Source: Malaya genurostris
Lineage: Eukaryota; Arthropoda; Insecta; Diptera; Culicidae
DNA length: 64,000 nt
Assembly (NCBI RefSeq): GCF_030247185.1
Contig: NC_080572.1
Location: forward strand, 127,226,405 to 127,290,404
Reading direction: 5' to 3'
Shown here: positions 54,826-64,000 of the stretch, piece by piece
Position numbering within the stretch: the stretch's first letter is position 1
How the letters are laid out: every line of letters begins with the position of its first letter
Notes under the pieces: model-generated
Told to the model about the DNA's origin: nothing
What the model saw: only the letters and a program-made list of their open reading frames with translations
Database searches by the model: none
Made by a program: the position numbers and the translations under genes

Positions 54826-55258
54826 TAGCGGCCCTTACACGATCATTAAAAGTGTCATTACTAAAAAGGAATGGCACTTTTAATGATCGTGTAAGGTCTA
54901 CGAGTTCAGTAATGATGGAATTGTGGATTTTCCATCATTACCAACATTATTTCTTCTTCTTATTTTTTTGTGGAAGTGATGAATATCTTTAGAACTATAC
55001 GCGAAAAAATGACAAAGTGTAGATTTAAATTGTTAATATTTCATTAACCTTAACGTTTCAATGGCAAATCAAATTTATTTTCAGCTAAACGAAAATAAAA
55101 ATATTGCTATTGCTGGAGTAGTTACAAATACTCATCATTAATAATGAACGTGTAATGCTAAAAAGTAATGATGTACAGTAATGCAGTAATGACGAGCGTT
55201 TGAGCAGAAGTGTCATTACTTAGTAATGACACTTTTAATGATCGTGTAAGGGCCACTA
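54826..55258. mobile_element. AGCGGCCCTTACACGA MITE, copy 3
   Basis: TAGCGGCCCTTACACGATCA at the left and ATCGTGTAAGGGCCACTA at the right bound it, with the same internal hairpin and TTCTTCTTCTTATTTTT stretch as the 40,033 copy. This copy is longer (433 bp) and contains about 190 bp more of ATTACTAAAAAGTAATG-type sequence. Confidence 0.8.
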
Positions 55259-55508
55259 TTCGTAAATGACCGACACCAGAACAAGTGAAGAGAGGCGAAG
55301 CATTTTCGTTTCTCATTGAAATCAGCTCTGGTTCTATATATCATTCGGCTGAGCTCGACAAATAGGAAATTTACGATGTACTTCAATCGACGGAGTGATA
55401 TCACTTTTTGTTTTTGTATATTTTTTAGTTGTGAGTAGATGGGGTAATATGCACAGTAACGGATGAAAAGCAAAGTAGCAGGGCGATCGACGGCGGCCCA
55501 CGGCTCAC

Positions 55509-55566
55509 ATGACTAGCTTCAAATCATTAAAACTGTTCTCTGGAAGATTTATCACAATGACTGATG
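55509..55566 (+). CDS. possible first exon of an unidentified gene
   Basis: ATG at 55,509 opens MTSFKSLKLFSGRFITMTDG-type sequence, ending in G|GTAAGC, a good splice donor. The residues are basic and hydroxylated without acids until a second Met, which resembles a mitochondrial leader. No downstream exon could be found in the window, so this may be chance. Confidence 0.22.
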
Positions 55567-56013
55567 GTAAGCGAGTTCAAGTTCTAGGTGAAGGATATGG
55601 TATTATTTACGGTCTGAATGGAGCAAACAATTTGCAAAAGTGTATCCGGACGACCCCGGTTCTAGATGCGGGTGATCAGTACAAATAATTAACACGAACG
55701 ATTGTAAAACTAAAACGAACACATTAAAATGTTACATACTAAAGGCGTATCCGAAATTATACTCTGGACGGATACTATGTCCCTTATTACCGGTATCACT
55801 ACACGGTGAAAACCAAGTGAAGTGATTGTGACCCTTATTATAGACATCACTTCATGGTGTAAATCAAGAAAAGTGAATGTAGATTCTTACTACGAAAGTC
55901 GCTTCAGAAAAAAGGAATTACTCAAATGAGCCTGTCAGCTTGGAGCGAAATCAATCTTCAGTTCAGCAACGCCATCACATTCAACATATCATGTCAATTG
56001 TATGGGTCTGTAG

Positions 56014-56247
56014 CAGAGTTACCATTTTAAAATCTGTGTTACAATTTCAAAAGTCTGTGTTGCATATTTTCGATCATAATCTGTGAAAAACATTTTGAAA
56101 ATCTGCCATTTTTTTGGAATATACATAAAAACCTGCAGAAATCTGTGAATTTTGATAAAATCTGTGTTCTGCGACACAGAATCTAGGTGGCAAAACAGGC
56201 AAAAAGTCTGTGATTTCACAGAAAAATCTGTGAATATGGTAACTCTG
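56014..56247. mobile_element. hAT-like MITE with CAGAGTTACCA termini (also 58,809-59,042)
   Basis: CAGAGTTACCA and TGGTAACTCTG are perfect inverted ends with an AATCTGTG-rich interior. The flanking eight bases GTCTGTAG and ATGTGCAG match only partly. Confidence 0.7.
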
Positions 56248-56299
56248 ATGTGCAGTGCTGCTATTTTGGCGCACACTAATTTGACATTTCTCTTCACTA

Positions 56300-57007
56300 C
56301 ACGCTTAAAAATAGTTACTCAAAAATGAGTAAGATCTCACTCATCTACAGAAAAAGTGGAACAACTCTAATTTAGAGTAACTCCGAAGTTACTCAAATTT
56401 GAGTTCTTCCACTGGAAACGATATTTGGGTAAAATCTACTCATTTACTGAGTAATATTTTATTCGTACATGTACAAAAATAGAGTAACTATCACTCAAAT
56501 TTTGTGTGAAATTTTATTTCACATATACCAAATTTGCAAAAAAATTGCTCCTTTTCTGAGTGTATTGTATTAAAATGTTAAATAATTGAACTCAATACTA
56601 TATCAAGTGGTGGTCGCTTGGAGTAATGTGTTATGCTCAGGCACCAATCATACACTTATTCCTCATAAATGACATTTGAGCATATTCGTTTCCATTCTAA
56701 AGCACAACACGAAGCTGATCATTTCGGTTTTTGCAGACACAACACCGTTTGTGTTGATCGACTCACCCTCGAAATACGCGTCTCACTAACAAAAAATATA
56801 ACCTGTTGCTACAAATGGTTATTACAACTTTTAGACTTATCGCGAATGCGAATAGTAACTATAAAACGAGATTTTGCGTTAAACTCAAATTTAGAGTAGG
56901 AGTTACTCAATATCATTGATGATAACTACTCAATTTTTGACGTTTCCATGTATCATTTGAAAATGAGTGACTAGTACTCAAATTTTGAGTAACTTTTTCT
57001 AAGCGTG
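56300..57007. mobile_element. TA-MITE with CACGCTTA termini (also 59,095-59,802)
   Basis: CACGCTTAAAAATAGTTACT and inverse AGTAACTTTTTCTAAGCGTG are flanked by TA. Subterminal ACTCAAA/TTTGAGT words are frequent. A 76-residue frame in the middle has no family resemblance. Confidence 0.78.
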
Positions 57008-57149
57008 TACTTCTATGTACGACATTTTCTAATAAGCAATTTAATGAGTGCTCAATATTCATATCACTCTACAACGACGAAATTAAATGTTTTCAAGTTT
57101 TCATCAACAATCGGAATTAACAAAACATAATTTCAATTTCATGTACTTT

Positions 57150-57433
57150 CAAAATGTTGACTTGGTAAGTTAATGTGAGATCTCAGCGATCAACTTAAAC
57201 TACCAACACCGTTTGAAGATTTTTAGATCAATTTGTGATTCGTCCATTGATTACAAAAATCTTATCTCATCACTACTACCAAAGAAAGCTCAGACGAAAA
57301 AAAATATTTTATCCTTCCCATTTTTTTGAGAAATCTGTATGAATCTGTATTGAATTTAGGAAATCTGTACTAAATCTGTATTCTGTATGAAATCTGTATG
57401 CGCATGTAAAAATCTGTACAAATGGCATCTCTG
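57150..57433 (-). mobile_element. half hAT-like MITE (also 59,945-60,228)
   Basis: Read on the minus strand it starts CAGAGATGCCA and follows the 30,419 and 21,974 elements through TACATGCGCATACAGATTT and CGTCTGAGC, continuing to CGAATCACAAATTGA. The second terminus is missing. Confidence 0.7.
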
Positions 57434-57466
57434 CTTATTATACAAAAGTGCAAATAACTTGACTTT

Positions 57467-57751
57467 TCATTCAAGTTTTGCGCCTTCCCCACTTTTTGAA
57501 AACCCCCTCCCTCCATTGATCTCACCATCTCTTTTGAATGATTCCGGCGCACGAGCCTGGTTCGTCGTCTTCCAAGTCCTCCCGTCCCTTTTGAAAACGT
57601 TTAAACCATTCGTAAATACGGCTACGGGTAGACAATCATCGCCATGAACTCGTTTTTTACCAAGTTTAAAATAAAACTTAATGTTGGATATTTGTTCGAT
57701 GCTCATTTTCCGACCAACAATCTTACCTGTCGCTACCTTAGTTTGGGTCAA
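57467..57751 (-). pseudogene. mariner transposase N-terminal fragment (also 60,262-60,546)
   Basis: The translated piece includes MSIEQISNIKFYFKLGK and a later NGLNVFKRDGRTWKTTNQ. These fit the first and second helix-turn-helix region of mariner transposases (IKF...KLGK, F...FK.GR). The rest of the transposase does not follow in this orientation. Probably a degenerate fragment. Confidence 0.5.
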
Positions 57752-58419
57752 AACCTATCCAAAATGAACTAAATTGCATCTCAAGGGATGACCTCAAAAT
57801 TTAGGTACATGTTAGTTTGCCCAAAGTGTTGTCATGGAAACTTTGGAAAAACTCGTTACCCATTTTTTTACAATTAAGTCAAAGTTTCAGTAGATAACAA
57901 CCTATTTTTGGGTAGCTTATAGAAGCAGAGCCGGTGAAACATATTAAGCCCAGGTGGGTAATTATTCGTACCGGAGAGAACGACCCACTATTTTGGAAGT
58001 ATTATTTAGCCGATTTTTAAATAATATTTCATTTCGATATAACTTTGCATGAGACGCGTAAATTCGAAGCTTGAAGCGTTTTCGATATTTTGTTGTAAAA
58101 CCAAATTGCGCATTTAAGGGTTAAATACAATATCAAACTACAAAATTTCTGCTAATATTTGTATAGAATATTAGGTCAGCAATCTTTTAGGTTCCGTATA
58201 AACTTATTTGTATTTGCGAAATTTCGAAATTATTTCTTTGAGAATTGGTTGGAATTGATGGTGAAAAATGAATAGAATGAATAGAAAGCAATGTCTTGGC
58301 ATTACATTCCTTCTGTGGAATTTGGCCTTTCTGTTTCAACAAACTTCGCAGCCGATTCTTAGCATACATAATCATTTTATGGCTAGTACTACGATCCTAC
58401 TGACGTTATGAATCATTCC

Positions 58420-61214
58420 AAACAATTTGCAAAAGTGTATCCGGACGACCCCGGTTCTAGATGCGGGTGATCAGTACAAATAATTAACACGAACGATTGT
58501 AAAACTAAAACGAACACATTAAAATGTTACATACTAAAGGCGTATCCGAAATTATACTCTGGACGGATACTATGTCCCTTATTACCGGTATCACTACACG
58601 GTGAAAACCAAGTGAAGTGATTGTGACCCTTATTATAGACATCACTTCATGGTGTAAATCAAGAAAAGTGAATGTAGATTCTTACTACGAAAGTCGCTTC
58701 AGAAAAAAGGAATTACTCAAATGAGCCTGTCAGCTTGGAGCGAAATCAATCTTCAGTTCAGCAACGCCATCACATTCAACATATCATGTCAATTGTATGG
58801 GTCTGTAGCAGAGTTACCATTTTAAAACCTGTGTTACAATTTCAAAAGTCTGTGTTGCATATTTTCGATCATAATCTGTGAAAAACATTTTGAAAATCTG
58901 CCATTTTTTTGGAATATACATAAAAACCTGCAGAAATCTGTGAATTTTGATAAAATCTGTGTTCTGCGACACAGAATCTAGGTGGCAAAACAGGCAAAAA
59001 GTCTGTGATTTCACAGAAAAATCTGTGAATATGGTAACTCTGATGTGCAGTGCTGCTATTTTGGCGCACACTAATTTGACATTTCTCTTCACTACACGCT
59101 TAAAAATAGTTACTCAAAAATGAGTAAGATCTCACTCATCTACAGAAAAAGTGGAACAACTCTAATTTAGAGTAACTCCGAAGTTACTCAAATTTGAGTT
59201 CTTCCACTGGAAACGATATTTGGGTAAAATCTACTCATTTACTGAGTAATATTTTATTCGTACATGTACAAAAATAGAGTAACTATCACTCAAATTTTGT
59301 GTGAAATTTTATTTCACATATACCAAATTTGCAAAAAAATTGCTCCTTTTCTGAGTGTATTGTATTAAAATGTTAAATAATTGAACTCAATACTATATCA
59401 AGTGGTGGTCGCTTGGAGTAATGTGTTATGCTCAGGCACCAATCATACACTTATTCCTCATAAATGACATTTGAGCATATTCGTTTCCATTCTAAAGCAC
59501 AACACGAAGCTGATCATTTCGGGTTTTGCAGACACAACACCGTTTGTGTTGATCGACTCACCCTCGAAATACGCGTCTCACTAACAAAAAATATAACCTG
59601 TTGCTACAAATGGTTATTACAACTTTTAGACTTATCGCGAATGCGAATAGTAACTATAAAACGAGATTTTGCGTTAAACTCAAATTTAGAGTAGGAGTTA
59701 CTCAATATCATTGATGATAACTACTCAATTTTTGACGTTTCCATGTATCATTTGAAAATGAGTGACTAGTACTCAAATTTTGAGTAACTTTTTCTAAGCG
59801 TGTACTTCTATGTACGACATTTTCTAATAAGCAATTTAATGAGTGCTCAATATTCATATCACTCTACAACGACGAAATTAAATGTTTTCAAGTTTTCATC
59901 AACAATCGGAATTAACAAAACATAATTTCAATTTCATGTACTTTCAAAATGTTGACTTGGTAAGTTAATGTGAGATCTCAGCGATCAACTTAAACTACCA
60001 ACACCGTTTGAAGATTTTTAGATCAATTTGTGATTCGTCCATTGATTACAAAAATCTTATCTCATCACTACTACCAAAGAAAGCTCAGACGAAAAAAAAT
60101 ATTTTATCCTTCCCATTTTTTTGAGAAATCTGTATGAATCTGTATTGAATTTAGGAAATCTGTACTAAATCTGTATTCTGTATGAAATCTGTATGCGCAT
60201 GTAAAAATCTGTACAAATGGCATCTCTGCTTATTATACAAAAGTGCAAATAACTTGACTTTTCATTCAAGTTTTGCGCCTTCCCCACTTTTTGAAAACCC
60301 CCTCCCTCCATTGATCTCACCATCTCTTTTGAATGATTCCGGCGCACGAGCCTGGTTCGTCGTCTTCCAAGTCCTCCCGTCCCTCTTGAAAACGTTTAAA
60401 CCATTCGTAAATACGGCTACGGGTAGACAATCATCGCCATGAACTCGTTTTTTACCAAGTTTAAAATAAAACTTAATGTTGGATATTTGTTCGATGCTCA
60501 TTTTCCGACCAACAATCTTACCTGTCGCTACCTTAGTTTGGGTCAAAACCTATCCAAAATGAACTAAATTGCATCTCAAGGGATGACCTCAAAATTTAGG
60601 TACATGTTAGTTTGCCCAAAGTGTTGTCATGGAAACTTTGGAAAAACTCGTTACCCATTTTTTTACAATTAAGTCAAAGTTTCAGTAGATAACAACCTAT
60701 TTTTGGGTAGCTTATAGAAGCAGAGCCGGTGAAACATATTAAGCCCAGGTGGGTAATTATTCGTACCGGAGAGAACGACCCACTATTTTGGAAGTATTAT
60801 TTAGCCGATTTTTAAATAATATTTCATTTCGATATAACTTTGCATGAGACGCGTAAATTCGAAGCTTGAAGCGTTTTCGATATTTTGTTGTAAAACCAAA
60901 TTGCGCATTTAAGGGTTAAATACAATATCAAACTACAAAATTTCTGCTAATATTTGTATAGAATATTAGGTCAGCAATCTTTTAGGTTCCGTATAAACTT
61001 ATTTGTATTTGCGAAATTTCGAAATTATTTCTTTGAGAATTGGTTGGAATTGATGGTGAAAAATGAATAGAATGAATAGAAAGCAATGTCTTGGCATTAC
61101 ATTCCTTCTGTGGAATTTGGCCTTTCTGTTTCAACAAACTTCGCAGCCGATTCTTAGCATACATAATCATTTTATGGCTAGTACTACGATCCTACTGACG
61201 TTATGAATCATTCC
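58420..61214. repeat. 2,795-bp tandem duplication, unit 2
   Basis: A direct head-to-tail copy of unit 1 with no bases between. Element positions are unit-1 positions plus 2,795: hAT-like MITE 58,809-59,042, TA-MITE 59,095-59,802, half hAT 59,945-60,228, mariner fragment 60,262-60,546. The right edge runs on into the tRNA-like head of a SINE, absent from unit 1. Confidence 0.95.
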
Positions 61215-61286
61215 ACATCGGGGCTCGAACATATGACAACTGGCTTATAAGACCAGCGCCGTATGCATTGAACCGCAAATCCGGGC
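61030..61286 (-). mobile_element. tRNA-derived SINE (Feilai-like)
   Basis: On the minus strand a tRNA-like head (61,286-61,216) has an anticodon stem CTGGT/GCCAG around loop CTTATAA and a B-box-like GTTCGAGCCC, so it may derive from a UAU-anticodon isoleucine tRNA. The body then runs TATGCTAAGAATCGGCTGCG, TTGAAACAGAAAGGCC and GGAATGTAATGCC. The headless copy in unit 1 is 58,235-58,419. Confidence 0.65.
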
Positions 61287-61815
61287 GAAACGAACGGTGC
61301 ACAAAACAAATCCAGCCGCTGATGTGCATAGCACATTGTTAAAAAAAAGTCCGACGAGATGACGTTTGTAATGTCATTGTTCAGAAGACAAGTGTCTATC
61401 ATCTATCATCATTGTTCAGAAGACAAGTGTCAAATTTTCACGTCAATCGCACCACAAACACTAAACATATAAGTGACGTTACTTTATGATTTACGAAAAA
61501 TTAAAAATAACGAATTCCGTTTATTGATAAAACATTGCTTCCTATAAGGAAAAGCCGGACAAGTCCAGCCATGGTTTAAGAAGTGTTACCCGCACTCAGA
61601 TTAAAAACAAAGATTTGTGGTATTGTGATTTTAACGTGACCAAATTAAGCAGTCATCCGGAAAAAATGTGAGCATGTTTTGATAATCGTTATGCATGAAC
61701 ACAAAATCAAAGTTCGACTGAACTGTAAGTGCTTTTATGATCGTATGCGAAAATCTGGGCATGAAAAAACAAAAGCAATAACGCATCAACAATCCAAAGA
61801 GCTGGTCGGCACTGT
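61287..61815. other. no gene recognised
   Basis: It contains a small duplication of CATTGTTCAGAAGACAAGTG (61,374 and 61,410). The right part may belong to the mariner relic but is too decayed to read. Confidence 0.4.
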
Positions 61816-61819
61816 TTAG

Positions 61820-62300
61820 TCGCAATAAAAAGGATTTCTTGCGTTGGTATGAAACAGTGGACGAAACATGGATCTATCTTTTTTCTCCGGAGTTGTTTCA
61901 ACATTTAGACGGGGAAAACGCAACAGGTAGCTGCAACAAGTATGGCGTCAGTTTTTAGATGCTAACGTCGACTATCTTGAAAAGGAAGTACCAACAAAAG
62001 TTTTTAGTTAATAATGCGTTAGGAGTTATTAATGCGTTTGAAGTATGGAATCGTAAAAAACGGCCTCATATGAAGCAGAAAAAATCATCTTTAACCAAGA
62101 CAATGCACCGTACCACAAGTCAATGAAAATAATGACCAAATTGAACGTATTGGGTACCGATCTGTTTCTTCGCCCACCATATTCTCAATAACCTAGCCCC
62201 CAGCGACTACTTGCCATTCGATGATCTGAGAGATTGAAGCCTATTTCAAGGCCACGTAAAAATCATTCTATAAGTATGATATAAAAAATTTAGATAATAA
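61820..62300 (+). pseudogene. mariner transposase relic, catalytic half
   Basis: NKKDFLRWYETVDETWIY contains the first catalytic Asp region of mariner transposases (VDETWI). IIFNQDNAPYHKSMKIM holds the second (DNAP.HKS), followed by FLRPPYS and, in other frames, EAYFKAT and KSFYKYDI near the C-terminus. Many stops and deletions. The element is not functional. Confidence 0.82.
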
Positions 62301-62699
62301 ATAAATAAATTTTGCTGAATAAATGTTGTTTCCTAGTTTGTTCCTGAACTTTTTGGACGATGTGGAAGCAATCTTATCTAAGGCAGTATCGAACCGCACG
62401 GAGTGCAAGTCGATTCGACACTGAATTTGGTTTTCTGTGAGTAATTTTCTCAAATGCGAACGCACTCATTGAAGAGCAGAAATCATATGGAAACCGTGAA
62501 CTTATGTATTCGAAACCGTCATATCAATTAGAGGAATGACAATGGTTTGAAAAACAGGGAGAATTAGACATCGTTCGTGGTTGAGTTTTAAGTGTTCAAA
62601 ACCTAACCACTTGGTTTTACTTCTATATATTGAATTTGTATCACGGTATAGAAAACAAAGACGCAATCACAAGTCAAAAGATTTTGAGTGATTTCATTT

Positions 62700-63420
62700 A
62701 TGTGAAGATGAAGAATGAAAAGGCGAGATGTGTCAAGGTTGACTTTAGCAAGCTGAAATCTTTTACTAACTTAACTTTCGCAAGAGGAGTTGAACTTAAG
62801 CATCTCATCAATGCAAATCACTCGAGTCTCTGGTATGCCGGAAAGTACCGATAAAGGTCTTTTACCACTCACATCCGAACCAACAAATGAATAGTTATCA
62901 GAAGTTGTTACTTTCTACTTGTGGCTGCATTCTCGTACACAATAAATTCGTCACTATCTCTAATAGTGAAAAAGTAAAAATAGCATGATGGGTTTCCATC
63001 AGGTAGCGGTGAGTGCAGCGCTACTGAATACCGCTTACAACCTAGGCTAAACAGCCAGCACGCTGAGACTCTGGGGGCATAAGCAATAGTTCGAACAAAC
63101 CTTTCATTCTGATGTTCAACTAGCTGTATAGAGATTGAGAAAAATATTCATACAGTGAAGAACTCAATTCTTATAGAATGCTGTCGCAAGTAGAAATTGG
63201 CAACTTCTGGTAACTTTTCTTTTTCCGGTTCGTATAGTAAATGGTAAAAGACCTTTTTCGGTACTTTCCGGCATACCAGAGACTCGAGTGATTTGCATGA
63301 ATGAGATGCTTGAACTAGACCCCTTTGGTTGAAGGTAAAAGTTAAGTCACTAAAAGATTTCTGCTTGCTCAAATGACCATTGTCACGCCTCACCTTTTTG
63401 TTGCATATCCTCACATCCTT
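62700..63420. mobile_element. foldback element with about 230-bp arms
   Basis: The left arm (62,700-62,935) and right arm (63,165-63,420) are inverted. CAAATCACTCGAGTCTCTGG and TATGCCGGAAAGTACCG are nearly perfect in both, with lower similarity toward the ends. Each arm holds a short frame (74 and 88 residues) in the same sense relative to the arm. No known domain. Confidence 0.72.
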
Positions 63421-63484
63421 GCTCTACCTTGAGTACTAGCATTTTATAATTCAGATTTTATTTATTATTCTCAGTTACAATAAA

Positions 63485-63639
63485 ACACGAGTCATTAAAA
63501 ATGTCATTAATAAAAAATAACATCATTTTAATGAACGTGTAATGGTGCAGTAATGACGAGATTTCTATCAAATTTGAAATACATCACTGCTTAGTCATCA
63601 TTAAAAATGACAAAAATAATGCTCGTGTAAGGGCCGCTA
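63485..63639. mobile_element. AGCGGCCCTTACACGA MITE, copy 4, left end lost
   Basis: It starts at ACACGAGTCATTAAAAATG without the AGCGGCCCTT tip and ends GCTCGTGTAAGGGCCGCT. The interior resembles copy 1 (TCAAATTTGAAATACATCA). Confidence 0.72.
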
Positions 63640-63659
63640 ATAATTTCATAAGTTGTGAC

Positions 63660-64000
63660 TTACACTGATAAAAATCGACACGTTGGACTGAAGTGTTTTA
63701 CACTTAATTTTGCCACATTAGATTCGACACTTAAAATGCAAGTGTAAATCACTTCAAATCTGATTTAAGTGGAATCGTATTAAAACCTATAAATATGACA
63801 TTTAAATTCCATGAATCAAACAGCAGACATATTGCAAATGTATTACACTTACGATTAAACACTTCAAATTTAATTGTCAGAAAAATACGTTAAAACCGAT
63901 GAAACTTCTTAGATTTCAACAATTTTACACTTAAGTATCATAGAAAAGACATTTTAATATTAAACGCATGTTGTATTGTTGTTAGAATGTCATCAATTAA
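63660..64000. repeat. ACACTTAA-rich repeat cut by the window end
   Basis: TTACACTTAA, GACACTTAAAATG and ACACTTCAAATTTAA words recur in both orientations, in the style of the TA-MITEs elsewhere in the window. The second terminus lies outside. Confidence 0.4.

Larger units (their letters stand above)
55625..58419. repeat. 2,795-bp tandem duplication, unit 1
   Basis: Identical to 58,420-61,214 except for three substitutions I noticed: 56,033 T/58,828 C, 56,728 T/59,523 G and 57,590 T/60,385 C. It contains a hAT-like MITE, a TA-MITE, half of another hAT-like MITE, a mariner fragment and a headless SINE body. Confidence 0.95.

Noticed and set aside
61216..61286. A functional tRNA gene (UAU anticodon)
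   Set aside because: The acceptor and T stems do not pair properly and the sequence runs directly into a SINE body, so it is a SINE head.
1..64000. Endogenous viral elements (flavivirus- or rhabdovirus-like)
   Set aside because: Looked for because mosquito genomes often hold them; no matching polymerase, nucleoprotein or glycoprotein motif was seen.

Overview
This is a eukaryotic, AT-rich, transposon-dominated window that looks like a mosquito nuclear genome, most likely an aedine. The reasons are three intron-containing or single-copy insect genes, a kynurenine aminotransferase of the mosquito type, I-superfamily and BEL/Pao retrotransposons, a tRNA-derived SINE resembling Feilai, and very many short inverted-repeat elements (MITEs) with TA, TTA, 8-bp or 9-bp target duplications. 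The species is an inference.

Host genes are few. A four-exon kynurenine aminotransferase (24,422-26,087, +) converges on the nuclear gene for cytochrome c oxidase subunit 5A (26,845-27,303, -). An HSP90 co-chaperone p23/PTGES3-like gene starts at 42,618 (+). Its acidic last exon lies 9.1 kb downstream at 52,443-52,600, beyond an intron that holds a complete 6-kb antisense retrotransposon and a reverse-transcriptase relic. A decayed piece of an Scm-type MBT repeat lies at about 7.16-7.36 kb, and a possible first exon of an unknown gene at 55,509.

Layout. 0.9-6.9 kb: an intact I-superfamily non-LTR element (two ORFs). 7.6-10.9 kb: MITEs, one nested in another. 11.25-21.9 kb: an old, broken I-type element split by a young BEL/Pao element (14,877-20,785) with 194-bp LTRs and a 5-bp target duplication. 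22-24.2 kb: hAT-like and TA MITEs. 24.4-27.3 kb: the two metabolic genes. 28-31.7 kb: MITEs nested three deep and a 3' retrotransposon relic. 31.8-41.5 kb: one non-autonomous hAT-like element swollen to 9.7 kb by later insertions, among them a second intact copy of the first I-type element in opposite orientation. 42-52.6 kb: the p23 gene. 53-55.3 kb: three more MITEs, one with a 9-bp target duplication. 55.6-61.2 kb: a 2,795-bp segment in tandem duplicate, differing at three noticed bases. 61.2-64 kb: SINE head, mariner relic, foldback and further MITEs.

I found no defence system, viral integration or new catalytic system that I can defend. The strongest observations are structural: the layered insertion history, the paired intact retrotransposons, the conserved stop/start overlap joining their two ORFs, the hidden last exon of p23, and a family of CAGATTTT-rich hAT-like elements whose ends can be fixed from target duplications.
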